Below are positions 17,050 to 24,508 of a DNA stretch of 64,000 nucleotides, one piece after another. Below the pieces are notes generated by a model that worked only from the letters and a program-made list of their open reading frames with translations, did no database searches and was not told the DNA's origin. Numbering within the stretch: the stretch's first letter is position 1; the number at the start of each line of letters is the position of its first letter. Made by a program: the position numbers and the translations under genes. The stretch is from Lachnoclostridium sp. An76 (GTDB taxonomy: Bacteria; Bacillota; Clostridia; Lachnospirales; Lachnospiraceae). Location of the stretch: contig NZ_NFHL01000001.1 of the NCBI RefSeq assembly GCF_002161355.1, forward strand, positions 310,001 through 374,000, written 5' to 3'.

Positions 17050-17280
17050 CTACTCATCAAATTCAAGCACTGCAATGTGGAACTGCGGAGTCTCTTTTAA
17101 TTCCTTCACAGTCCCCCTTCTTGTCTTAAGGCGCTCCGCCTGTTTGAAATTCGCGCTCATACCGAGAGCATGCTCGATCATATAATAGTAAGATGACGGC
17201 AGGACGCCTTCCGTCACATTTACTTCCATCCCGGGCTTGAGCGCCTCTGTATCCTCGATCGTAAATTCCATCTCTCTCAT
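17050..17280 (-). CDS. Conserved-looking small protein, unknown function
   Basis: This 76-residue protein is acidic, with no membrane segment or signal. It contains LKPGMEVNVTEGVLPSSYYY and an alternating pattern suggesting a small beta-barrel-like fold with a helix, ending VLEFDE. The gene lies between the flavodoxin-like and ECF S-component genes on the same strand, with gaps of 88 and 73 bases, so it may share a transcript with either. I do not recognise the family. The first three codons (MREM) offer two possible ATG starts. Confidence 0.6.
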   Translation of the reverse strand: MREMEFTIEDTEALKPGMEVNVTEGVLPSSYYYMIEHALGMSANFKQAERLKTRRGTVKELKETPQFHIAVLEFDE

Positions 17281-17368
17281 TGCTGTTTCCTCTTATAATT
17301 CGATCACAAACTGATCTTCCTCATATCCTGTCTCTCCTTTCATCTTTCATGCAGGCTGCCGGATCTGC

Positions 17369-17986
17369 CTACCGTATGAAATTCGTCTTGCACGCCGGCT
17401 CTTTCTCCGGCAGCCCGTACGCTTCCTTCCCAAGCGCGATGCTCTTCATCAGGAACGTCATATTTTTGGCAAGTGTCCTCATCATCTGGAGCCCTTCCAG
17501 ATCCTGTTCCGCCTCGCCCTGCGCCGCTCCGTGGATGCCGTTCCAGTACTGCCCGGACGCCACCGGCATGCCTGAGATCGTAAAATACTTGTTCAGCTCG
17601 TCATAGGTAGCTGTCAGGCCGCCTCTTCTCGCCGCCGCCACACAGGCTCCCACTTTCATCGTTTTGTCAAAATGAGTGCTGTAAAACAGCCGGTCCAGGA
17701 ACGCTGACAGAGTCGCATTGGCGGACGCGTAATACACCGGGCTTCCCAGCACGATCCCATCGCACTCTTCAAACTTCGGGGCAGCCTCATTCACCGCATC
17801 CTCAAAGACGCATTTCCCGTTTTTGGCGCAGGAGCCGCACGCAATGCATCCTCTCACAGCCTGGTTCCCGATATGCAGGATCTCTGTCTCGATCCCTTCC
17901 TGCTCAAATACTTTCTCCATCTCATGCAGGGCAATATAAGTATTGCCTTTCGCATGAGGGCTTCCGTTGACCAATAATACCTTCAT
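17369..17986 (-). CDS. Flavodoxin-family / NADPH-dependent FMN reductase-like protein
   Basis: This 205-residue protein begins MKVLLVNGSPHAKGNT, the phosphate-binding loop of flavodoxin-like FMN reductases, and carries GSPVYYASANATLSAFLDRL near 81-100, the second flavin-binding loop. CIACGSCAKNGKC near 47-59 is the cysteine cluster typical of the iron-sulfur flavoprotein branch; here the spacing is C-x2-C-x2-C-x5-C. It probably moves electrons from a reduced carrier via FMN. The physiological partner is unknown. The gene appears to stand alone, with a hairpin 40-75 bases upstream separating it from the GGGtGRT gene. Confidence 0.88.
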   Translation of the reverse strand: MKVLLVNGSPHAKGNTYIALHEMEKVFEQEGIETEILHIGNQAVRGCIACGSCAKNGKCVFEDAVNEAAPKFEECDGIVLGSPVYYASANATLSAFLDRLFYSTHFDKTMKVGACVAAARRGGLTATYDELNKYFTISGMPVASGQYWNGIHGAAQGEAEQDLEGLQMMRTLAKNMTFLMKSIALGKEAYGLPEKEPACKTNFIR

Positions 17987-18026
17987 GTCTGATCTCTCCC
18001 TGCTTTCTTTTTACGGTTAGAACGAA

Positions 18027-18061
18027 AGGAGTGACCCGCACTGATATGCAGAGCCACTCCT
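18027..18061 (-). terminator. Hairpin after the GGGtGRT gene
   Basis: AGGAGTG (18027-18033) pairs with CACTCCT (18055-18061), with a long loop, followed on the minus strand by TTTCGTTC. It is a weak candidate terminator 40 bases after the stop. Confidence 0.45.
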
Positions 18062-18102
18062 GTTCCATTTAATTTCTATCTGTTTCTTCCGTACAGTTCC
18101 TC

Positions 18103-19113
18103 TTAGAACTTGCCTGCCTTTGCCGCTTCCTCAATGGAAACTGCAACAGCAACAGTCATACCGACCATCGGGTTGTTTCCTGCACCGATCAGACCCATCA
18201 TCTCAACGTGAGCCGGTACGGATGAGGATCCTGCAAACTGTGCGTCAGAGTGCATACGGCCCATTGTATCTGTCATACCGTAGGAAGCCGGTCCTGCTGC
18301 CATGTTGTCCGGGTGGAGCGTACGTCCTGTGCCGCCGCCTGATGCAACAGAGAAGTATTTCTTTCCTGCCTCTACGCATTCTTTCTTGTATGTACCTGCA
18401 ACCGGGTGCTGGAAACGTGTCGGGTTCGTGGAGTTACCTGTGATGGAAACGTCAACGCCTTCCTTCCACATGATGGCAACGCCTTCACGTACATCGTTTG
18501 CTCCGTAGCAGTTTACTTTGGAGCGGAGTCCGTCAGAGTAAGCTGTGCGGGATACTTCTTTCAGCTCTCCTGTATAGTAGTCATACTCTGTCTGAACGTA
18601 TGTAAATCCGTTGATCCTGGAGATGATCTTTGCAGCGTCTTTTCCAAGACCGTTCAGGATAACACGGAGCGGTTTCTTGCGGACTTTGTTCGCCTTCTCA
18701 GCGATACCGATCGCACCCTCTGCCGCTGCGAATGACTCATGTCCTGCCAGGAAGCAGAAGCAGTCTGTGGACTCTTCCAGGAGCATCTTTCCGAGGTTTC
18801 CGTGTCCAAGACCTACTTTACGCTGGTCAGCAACAGATCCCGGGATACAGAAAGCCTGAAGGCCTTCTCCGATCGCTGCCGCCGCGTCTGCCGCGTTCCT
18901 GCACTCTTTCTTGATCGCGATCGCTGCGCCTGTGATGTATGCCCAGCATGCGTTCTCAAAGCAGATCGGCTGAATGCCTTTGATCTGGTTGTAAACATCC
19001 AGTCCGGCATCCTTTGTGATCTTCTCAGCCTCTTCAAGAGAAGCGATGCCATAGCTGTTTAAAACTTCATTGATTTTATCAATTCTTCTTTCATATGATT
19101 CAAATAAAGCCAT
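18103..19113 (-). CDS. GGGtGRT protein
   Basis: This 336-residue protein belongs to the family named after its glycine-rich motif, visible as SGGGTGRTLHPDNMAAGPAS near 253-272. Length and the conserved N-terminus (MALFESYERRIDKINEVL) match the family. Its biochemical role is not established to my knowledge. It has cysteines (CFENACWAYITG, CFCFLAGHESF) that could bind a metal or cluster. The gene directly follows a NifU-like iron-sulfur scaffold gene 64 bases upstream, a pairing common in anaerobic Firmicutes, which points to iron-sulfur or redox metabolism. The ribosome site is AGGAGG-like (plus strand tcctcctg just beyond the ATG). Confidence 0.9.
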   Translation of the reverse strand: MALFESYERRIDKINEVLNSYGIASLEEAEKITKDAGLDVYNQIKGIQPICFENACWAYITGAAIAIKKECRNAADAAAAIGEGLQAFCIPGSVADQRKVGLGHGNLGKMLLEESTDCFCFLAGHESFAAAEGAIGIAEKANKVRKKPLRVILNGLGKDAAKIISRINGFTYVQTEYDYYTGELKEVSRTAYSDGLRSKVNCYGANDVREGVAIMWKEGVDVSITGNSTNPTRFQHPVAGTYKKECVEAGKKYFSVASGGGTGRTLHPDNMAAGPASYGMTDTMGRMHSDAQFAGSSSVPAHVEMMGLIGAGNNPMVGMTVAVAVSIEEAAKAGKF

Positions 19114-19177
19114 TTATATATCCTCCTGATTTATTTACCTTTGTTGAGATTACTAAAAGCGCCGTTCCGCCTGTGTA

Positions 19178-19870
19178 TTACTCTTTGCGCGGATCGATGA
19201 TCTTCGCTGCATCGTCAACACGGCCGTACTGTCCTTTTGCCTTCTCCCATGCATCATTCGGTGTATCGCCGTTCTTGATGAAGTCTGTCATTTTTCCGAG
19301 GTTTACGAACTGGTATCCGATGATCTCATCATTCTCATCCAGAGCGATACCTGTTACATATCCCTCAGCCATCTCAAGGTAACGAGGACCTTTTGCAAGT
19401 GTGCCGTACATTGTACCTACCTGAGAGCGGAGTCCCTTTCCAAGGTCTTCCAGACCAGCGCCGATCGCAAGTCCGTCCTCGGAGAATGCGCTCTGTGTCC
19501 TTCCGTATACGATCTGAAGGAAGAGCTCTCTCATTGCTGTATTGATCGCATCACAGACAAGGTCTGTGTTCAGTGCCTCTAAGATCGTCTTGCCCGGAAG
19601 GATCTCAGATGCCATCGCTGCGGAATGAGTCATTCCTGAACATCCAAGTGTCTCTACCAGTGCTTCCTGGATAACGCCCTCTTTTACGTTCAGTGTCAGT
19701 TTGCATGCTCCCTGCTGCGGTGCACACCAGCCAACGCCGTGTGTAAAACCGGAAATGTCCTTGATCTCCTTAGCCTGTACCCATTTCGCTTCTTCCGGGA
19801 TCGGAGCCGGTCCGTGATTCGCGCCCTGAGCCACCGGACACATCATTTCTACTTCATGTGAATAAATCAT
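19178..19870 (-). CDS. Iron-sulfur cluster assembly scaffold (NifU-like) protein
   Basis: This 230-residue protein is larger than the 120-150 residues of IscU/SufU but has the same core. Cysteines occur in GWCAPQQGACKLTLNV near 48-63 and in VETLGCSGMTHSAAMASEIL near 72-91, the IscU-type cluster-binding loop. It likely builds or carries Fe-S clusters for anaerobic enzymes. It is followed by the GGGtGRT gene, so the two form a probable operon. A long 5' region of about 200 bases with a hairpin precedes it. The extra C-terminal 100 residues have no clear family signature. Confidence 0.88.
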   Translation of the reverse strand: MIYSHEVEMMCPVAQGANHGPAPIPEEAKWVQAKEIKDISGFTHGVGWCAPQQGACKLTLNVKEGVIQEALVETLGCSGMTHSAAMASEILPGKTILEALNTDLVCDAINTAMRELFLQIVYGRTQSAFSEDGLAIGAGLEDLGKGLRSQVGTMYGTLAKGPRYLEMAEGYVTGIALDENDEIIGYQFVNLGKMTDFIKNGDTPNDAWEKAKGQYGRVDDAAKIIDPRKE

Positions 19871-19936
19871 GTTAAAACTCCTTTCAATATGTATGATTTT
19901 CTTCTACATACAGCACATGATTCCGCACAAAAACCA

Positions 19937-19972
19937 ACAGTCCTGTTCATAAACCGCTGAAACACGGACTGT
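19937..19972 (-). terminator. Hairpin with T-run upstream of the NifU-like gene
   Basis: ACAGTCC (19937-19943) pairs with GGACTGT (19966-19972); on the minus strand it is followed by TGGTTTTT. It may end transcription from the VOC gene, or act in the leader of the NifU-like gene if that promoter (a TTGACG near 20055-20060) lies upstream. Confidence 0.45.
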
Positions 19973-20073
19973 CTGTGCGGCACAGATCCTCCGCGCCTGC
20001 CGCGGGAAATCCATCTGTACCATATATGAGTTATTTTCGCATAATTTACATTATTCGTCAATCGCAACTGCTA

Positions 20074-20430
20074 CTATTTTTTTACAAGATGCACCGCGAA
20101 CCCGCCGATCTCGTCTTTCAGGTAGATCGCCGTTGTTTTTCCGTCTTTTACCTTTGCGGAATCCATGTTGAACTCAACGCCCTGGCTCTTTAAATACTCT
20201 ACCGCTTTGTCCACATCCGTGGTCCCCACCGCAATGTGGCCGTGCTTCCCGAGATACGGCGTCTTCATCGCCTCAACCTCTGTCCCGGCGAACACGGAGC
20301 TGTTGCCCACTTTCTTCGTAAACCCGAAGATCTCCTCGAATTTCTGTGCCACGGAACATGCCTCGTCTTCGTTCTCACAGTTGATCCCGACATGCTTTAA
20401 CACAAATCCCAACTCTTCTAACTGACTCAT
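20074..20430 (-). CDS. VOC-family protein resembling the C-terminal domain of KDPG aldolases
   Basis: This 118-residue single VOC (glyoxalase/bleomycin-resistance fold) domain begins LGFVLKHVGINCENEDEACS and contains VGNSSVFAGTEVEAMKTPY and GGFAVHLVKK. This pattern is close to the VOC domain that many Lachnospiraceae carry at the C-terminus of the bifunctional 2-keto-3-deoxy-6-phosphogluconate/4-hydroxy-2-oxoglutarate aldolase. Here it stands alone: no aldolase domain or gene is adjacent. His and Glu positions compatible with metal binding are present (HVGIN, HGHIAVG). Function could be a lyase or epimerase subunit; that cannot be settled. It is the last gene before a hairpin. Confidence 0.8.
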   Translation of the reverse strand: MSQLEELGFVLKHVGINCENEDEACSVAQKFEEIFGFTKKVGNSSVFAGTEVEAMKTPYLGKHGHIAVGTTDVDKAVEYLKSQGVEFNMDSAKVKDGKTTAIYLKDEIGGFAVHLVKK

Positions 20431-20458
20431 TTCTTATTACCTCCTCGTTGTAACTCTT

Positions 20459-20530
20459 CTGCCCTGAGGCAGTTTTATGCAAAACAGGATGGGACTCCCG
20501 TTCGTGCCTGTTTCCTGCATTTTAAATCTG
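20459..20530 (-). terminator. Two hairpins after pgsA
   Basis: ATGCAAAACAGG (20477-20488) pairs with CCTGTTTCCTGCAT (20517-20530) with one bulge or mismatch, and a compact CTGCC-CTGA-GGCAG hairpin lies at 20459-20472. On the minus strand the first stem ends in TTTTGC. They probably separate the pgsA operon from the VOC gene. Confidence 0.4.
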
Positions 20531-20534
20531 CGCC

Positions 20535-21077
20535 CTACATCCCGCCCTGTGTGAGCACCTGGCGGTTCTTCCACACATAGTCGATCAGAGAGATGACCGT
20601 CAGTGCGACAGCGGCCCAGATCAGGATCGTGCCGATCAGGTCAAACACACCGCCGGGATCCGCGATGAGCACGATGATCATCGCCATCTGGAACACGGTC
20701 TTGAACTTGCCCCACCAGCTCGCCGCGATCACAATGCCCGCGTCAGAAGCCACGAGACGGAATCCGCTGATGATAAACTCTCTGGCTATGATCACGATGA
20801 CAATAGCCGCGTCCAGCTTCCCCGAAGGGATCAGGCAGATCATGGCGGAGCAGACGAGCAGCTTGTCCGCCAGCGGATCCATAAACTTGCCGAAATTCGT
20901 CACCAGATGATACCTCCTGGCGATCTTCCCGTCCAGCATATCCGTCAGGCTGGCGATCACAAAAAGCGCCAGCGCGATCCACTTATTCGCCGCGCCTCCC
21001 ACATCCGTGAGCATGAAAAACACAAAAAACGGTACCATGATAATTCTCAAAACTGTCAGCTTGTTTGGTAGATTCAT
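20535..21077 (-). CDS. pgsA: CDP-diacylglycerol-glycerol-3-phosphate 3-phosphatidyltransferase
   Basis: This 180-residue integral membrane enzyme makes phosphatidylglycerophosphate, the first committed step to phosphatidylglycerol. The CDP-alcohol phosphotransferase signature D-G-x2-A-R-x8-G-x3-D-x3-D is complete in DMLDGKIARR and NFGKFMDPLADK near 46-72. About five hydrophobic helices surround it. Length is typical. The start overlaps the rimO stop by four bases, so rimO and pgsA are translationally coupled. The order rpoZ-rimO-pgsA is a common Clostridia arrangement. Confidence 0.96.
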   Translation of the reverse strand: MNLPNKLTVLRIIMVPFFVFFMLTDVGGAANKWIALALFVIASLTDMLDGKIARRYHLVTNFGKFMDPLADKLLVCSAMICLIPSGKLDAAIVIVIIAREFIISGFRLVASDAGIVIAASWWGKFKTVFQMAMIIVLIADPGGVFDLIGTILIWAAVALTVISLIDYVWKNRQVLTQGGM

Positions 21078-22396
21078 AATAATTCTCCTATCAGATCATA
21101 ATCCACTGCCCCTGTCACCTTCACCCGCGCGAAGTCTCCTGAGAGCAGTTCCTCGTCCGTATTGATAAAGATCAGTCCGTCTACATTCGGGGCGTCCCTG
21201 TAAGTCCTCCCCACATAAGCATTCTCATCCGCCACTTTCCCTTCGATCATCACCAGCACTTCCCTGCCGACCATGTCCTGGGCATTGTCAAAGGCGATGT
21301 CCTGCTGGAGCTCCATGAGCTCTGCCTGGCGCGCCTCCTTGACCTCCTCGTCGATCTGGTCCGGCATCACGGCAGCCGGGGTATCTTCTTCCGGCGAATA
21401 AGTGAACACGCCCAGACGGTCAAATTCCATCTCATCCACAAAATCCATCAGCTCCTCATGCTGTTCTTTCGTCTCTCCCGGGAACCCGGTGATGAGCGTG
21501 GTCCGCAGGCAGATATCCGGGATCTCTCTCCTTAATTTCCCGATGATATCCACGAGCTCCTGTTTGGACGTCCTGCGCCCCATTCTCTTCAGGATCTCAT
21601 CATTTGCGTGCTGGATCGGCAGGTCCAGATAATGGCAGACCTTTGGTTCCTCCTTCATAACCTGTATGAGCTCGTCCGTGATCTCCTCCGGATAGCAGTA
21701 AAGGATGCGGATCCACCGGATACCGCTGATCTTCGCGAGCTCCCTGAGCAGCACATGGAGCGACTTTTCCCCGTACAGGTCCTTCCCGTAGAGGGTGGTC
21801 TCCTGAGCGACAAGGATCAGCTCTTTCACTCCCTGCTCCGCCAGTCCTTCCGCTTCTTTTACCAGACGCTCCATGGGAACGCTGCGGAAATTTCCCCGGA
21901 TCTTCGGGATGATGCAGTAGGTACAGTGCTTATCGCATCCCTCCGCAATCTTGAGATAGGCAAAATGCCCTCCTGTCGTTACGAGCCGCTTTGTGTCCGG
22001 AAGCGGGAGCGCGTCGATATCTGAGAGCATCACTTCCTGTTTCCCGGCAAGAGCGGCGTCCACAGCGTCCAGGATCTTATCGTAAGCAGTGGTGCCCAGC
22101 ACCTCGTCCACCTCGGGGATCTCGTCCAGGATCTCCTGCCGGTACCTCTGGGCGAGGCATCCGGTCACGATGAGCGCTTTTGCCCGGCCGGATTTTTTAT
22201 ATTCTGCCATCTCAAGGATATTCTGGATGCTCTCCTCCTTGGCGTCGTGGATGAAGCAGCACGTATTGATCACAATGATATCCGCCTGTGTCTCATCGTC
22301 TGTCATCTCATAGCCGCGGGACGCCAGAAGCCCCAGCATGACTTCCGTGTCAACGAGATTTTTGTCGCAGCCAAGGGAGATAAATAGTATCTTCAT
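21074..22396 (-). CDS. rimO: Ribosomal protein S12 methylthiotransferase
   Basis: This 440-residue radical-SAM enzyme adds a methylthio group to an aspartate of ribosomal protein S12. The N-terminal methylthiotransferase domain starts MKILFISLGCDKNLVDTEVM; its three cluster-binding cysteines are C10, C46 or C47 (in NTCCF) and C80 (TGCLAQRY). The radical-SAM motif C-x3-C-x2-C is CDKHCTYC near 152-159. A C-terminal TRAM domain (about 370-440) ends the protein. The RimO-type SLGCDKNLVDTE start separates it from MiaB and MtaB. It overlaps pgsA by four bases and lies 75 bases from rpoZ. Confidence 0.96.
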   Translation of the reverse strand: MKILFISLGCDKNLVDTEVMLGLLASRGYEMTDDETQADIIVINTCCFIHDAKEESIQNILEMAEYKKSGRAKALIVTGCLAQRYRQEILDEIPEVDEVLGTTAYDKILDAVDAALAGKQEVMLSDIDALPLPDTKRLVTTGGHFAYLKIAEGCDKHCTYCIIPKIRGNFRSVPMERLVKEAEGLAEQGVKELILVAQETTLYGKDLYGEKSLHVLLRELAKISGIRWIRILYCYPEEITDELIQVMKEEPKVCHYLDLPIQHANDEILKRMGRRTSKQELVDIIGKLRREIPDICLRTTLITGFPGETKEQHEELMDFVDEMEFDRLGVFTYSPEEDTPAAVMPDQIDEEVKEARQAELMELQQDIAFDNAQDMVGREVLVMIEGKVADENAYVGRTYRDAPNVDGLIFINTDEELLSGDFARVKVTGAVDYDLIGELL

Positions 22397-22471
22397 AGTG
22401 TGATAAATTCCTCCGTTTTCAGTCTGTCAGAAAAAAGGCAGATACCACATGTGCATCTGCCCGCTGTTTTC

Positions 22472-22717
22472 TTACTCTTCTTCTGCATTCTCAGCCATGA
22501 TCTTCAATTTGCCTTCGTTGAGCTCCTCAATGGCGATGGAGAGTGGTTTCTCTCCCTCTTTCGCGTCAACGAGCGGAAGGTCGCCGGCGATCAGCTGGCG
22601 CGCGCGTTTGGAAGTTGCCATCACGATCGAATAACGGCTGTTTACGATCTTGGATTCCCCTTCTTCCACATCTTTGTTGACCACTTTCATCAAATCCGTA
22701 TAAGATGGATGCAGCAT
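22472..22717 (-). CDS. rpoZ: RNA polymerase omega subunit
   Basis: This 81-residue protein matches omega subunits: MLHPSYTDLM at the start, then SRYSIVMATSKRARQL at about 27-42, the conserved helix that binds the beta-prime C-terminus, and KPLSIAIEELNEGKL. It helps assemble RNA polymerase. It lies two bases after gmk, the standard gmk-rpoZ pairing of Firmicutes, so it belongs to the yicC-gmk-rpoZ operon. Confidence 0.95.
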   Translation of the reverse strand: MLHPSYTDLMKVVNKDVEEGESKIVNSRYSIVMATSKRARQLIAGDLPLVDAKEGEKPLSIAIEELNEGKLKIMAENAEEE

Positions 22718-22719
22718 AT

Positions 22720-23355
22720 TTAATCTTCTCCTTTCAATCTCTCCAGATCTTCTTTTATCTCTTTCATAAATGCTTCATTCCGGAAGCTTCTGTGGTGTTC
22801 TCCCCGGATGATCTCGTGCATTTCCTCCACGCAGGTCTCCAGGTCATCGTTGACGATCAGATAATCGTAACTGTCCATACCTTCCGCCTCTTCACAGGCA
22901 CGGTCCAGCCTGGACTTGATCACGTCCATTGTCTCTGTCCCTCTGCCCACGAGGCGTTCTTTCAGCTCTGTGGCGCTGGGCGGCGTGACAAACAAAAGCA
23001 GGGTATCCGGGAAAGCCTTTTTGACTTTCAGGGCGCCCTGGATCTCGATCTCCAGGATCACGTCCTTCCCCTCATCCAGCTTCTGCTCCACATACTCCCG
23101 CGGAGTGCCATAGTAATTTTCCACGTATCTAGCATACTCTATCAGTTCCTCTTTGGCAATCATTTTTTCAAATTCCTCTTTGGAAATGAAAAAATATTCC
23201 CGCCCGTGTTCCTCGCCTTCCCTCGGCGAGCGCGTTGTCGCTGAGATGGACAGGGCATATGTATCCGGGTATCTGGAGAGCAGCTCCTTCATCAGCGTCC
23301 CCTTCCCGGATCCGGAAAAACCGGAAACAACGATCAAAATTCCTTTTTTGTTCAT
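22720..23355 (-). CDS. gmk: Guanylate kinase
   Basis: This 211-residue enzyme phosphorylates GMP to GDP. The P-loop is SGFSGSGKGTLMKEL near 11-25, and the GMP-binding region includes TRSPREGEEHGREYFF and YGTPREYVEQ. A frame extension to a GTG at 23379 exists, but the ATG at 23355 follows GGGAGGGG at good spacing and gives the usual length. It lies 20 bases after yicC. Many Clostridia have remA (DUF370) between yicC and gmk; it is absent here. Confidence 0.96.
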   Translation of the reverse strand: MNKKGILIVVSGFSGSGKGTLMKELLSRYPDTYALSISATTRSPREGEEHGREYFFISKEEFEKMIAKEELIEYARYVENYYGTPREYVEQKLDEGKDVILEIEIQGALKVKKAFPDTLLLFVTPPSATELKERLVGRGTETMDVIKSRLDRACEEAEGMDSYDYLIVNDDLETCVEEMHEIIRGEHHRSFRNEAFMKEIKEDLERLKGED

Positions 23356-23375
23356 GACTCTTTCCCCTCCCGCTG

Positions 23376-24254
23376 TCACTCGATATTCTGGATCTGCTCA
23401 CGGATCTTCTCGATCTCTGTCTTCAGGGTAATGGCGTGGTTGGACACCTCCAGGTCATTTGCCTTGGATAGGATGGTGTTTGCCTCCCGGTTCATCTCCT
23501 GGGCGATAAAGTCCAGCTTGCGCCCGATCCCTTCCTTCTCTTCCAGCGTCGCCCTCATATGCTGGATATGGCTCTTCAGCCGGACGACTTCCTCATCCGT
23601 GCAGATCTTGTCCGCGAACAGGATCACCTCCGCCGCGATCCGGCTGTCCTCGATCTGGGTATCCGCCAGGAGCTCTTTCATCTTCTCTTCCAGCTTCGCC
23701 CGGTATTCCGCCACGATCTGCGGTGAGCGCTCCTCCACGAAGACGATCTCTGTCTCCAGGAAATCCAGTTTGGAGAGGATATCTTTTTTCAGGTTCTCAC
23801 CCTCTGCCTTCCTCGTCTCCACAAACTGCCCGAAGGCACCTTCCAGAGCTTCCTTCAGGCCATTCCACAATTCCTCTTCATCCTCGCTCTGCTCCTCCAT
23901 GGTAAACACTTCGGGATAGCGGGAAAGCGTGGAGACACGGACGTCATTTTCGAGTCCGAACTCCTCTTCCATCTGACGGAGATATCTCAGGTACTCCGCC
24001 GCGAGGGCCGCGTTATACTTTACGGATACCTGGGACTGGGAGAGATCTTCATAAGTAATGAAAATATCCACCTTTCCCCTGTTTGCGTATGATTTTAAAA
24101 GTGTCCGGATCGCGGTCTCGAAGAAATTCAGCTTCTTTGGCATCCGGATATTCACATCAAGATAGCGGTGGTTCACACTCTTTAACTCTACTGTAAATTT
24201 TCTGGATCCTTTCTGTATCTCACATCTGCCGAATCCGGTCATGCTCTTGATCAT
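23376..24254 (-). CDS. yicC: YicC-family endoribonuclease
   Basis: This 292-residue protein begins MIKSMTGFGRCE and carries VELKSVNHRYLDVNIRMP near 22-39, both YicC N-terminal hallmarks. The C-terminal DUF1732 part ends with FIAQEMNREANTILSKAND and ITLKTEIEKIREQIQNIE. YicC proteins are reported to be ring-shaped endoribonucleases acting in RNA turnover. It heads the yicC-gmk-rpoZ-rimO-pgsA run. A perfect-stem hairpin (24294-24319) lies 40 bases upstream. Confidence 0.94.
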   Translation of the reverse strand: MIKSMTGFGRCEIQKGSRKFTVELKSVNHRYLDVNIRMPKKLNFFETAIRTLLKSYANRGKVDIFITYEDLSQSQVSVKYNAALAAEYLRYLRQMEEEFGLENDVRVSTLSRYPEVFTMEEQSEDEEELWNGLKEALEGAFGQFVETRKAEGENLKKDILSKLDFLETEIVFVEERSPQIVAEYRAKLEEKMKELLADTQIEDSRIAAEVILFADKICTDEEVVRLKSHIQHMRATLEEKEGIGRKLDFIAQEMNREANTILSKANDLEVSNHAITLKTEIEKIREQIQNIE

Positions 24255-24293
24255 GTTCTCATCCTCTGTTATCTGATTTTCAGTTCCTTTAAA

Positions 24294-24319
24294 ACCTGCT
24301 GCTGCAGTCAGCAGCAGGT
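24294..24319 (-). terminator. Perfect 11-bp stem-loop upstream of yicC
   Basis: ACCTGCTGCTG-CAGT-CAGCAGCAGGT, followed on the minus strand by TTTT after the stem. It may be a second terminator for the upstream surface-protein gene or a leader hairpin for yicC. Confidence 0.5.
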
Positions 24320-24431
24320 CAAACTGTGAGTTCCATTATACTCCCGGCAGGCATACAGGGTCAACCATTTTCGAAAGAGGATATTTTCGAAAAATCCCGG
24401 CTGGATACTGTTCACACCTAACCGCCGCCTG

Positions 24432-24483
24432 AAAAAAACTGCGGCAGGCCGCATTCCTGCTTCCGCATTCTGCGCCTGCCGCA
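24432..24483 (-). terminator. Rho-independent terminator of the surface-protein gene
   Basis: TGCGGCAGGC (24440-24449) pairs perfectly with GCCTGCCGCA (24474-24483), with a 24-base loop. A run of seven T follows on the minus strand (24432-24438). It lies 26 bases after the stop. Confidence 0.88.
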
Positions 24484-24508
24484 AATTTTGTATTACACTG
24501 TCATATTT

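Noticed and set aside
19867-20067. 66-residue minus-strand frame before the NifU-like gene
   Set aside because: Covers the leader and hairpin, no ribosome site, overlaps the start of the real gene.
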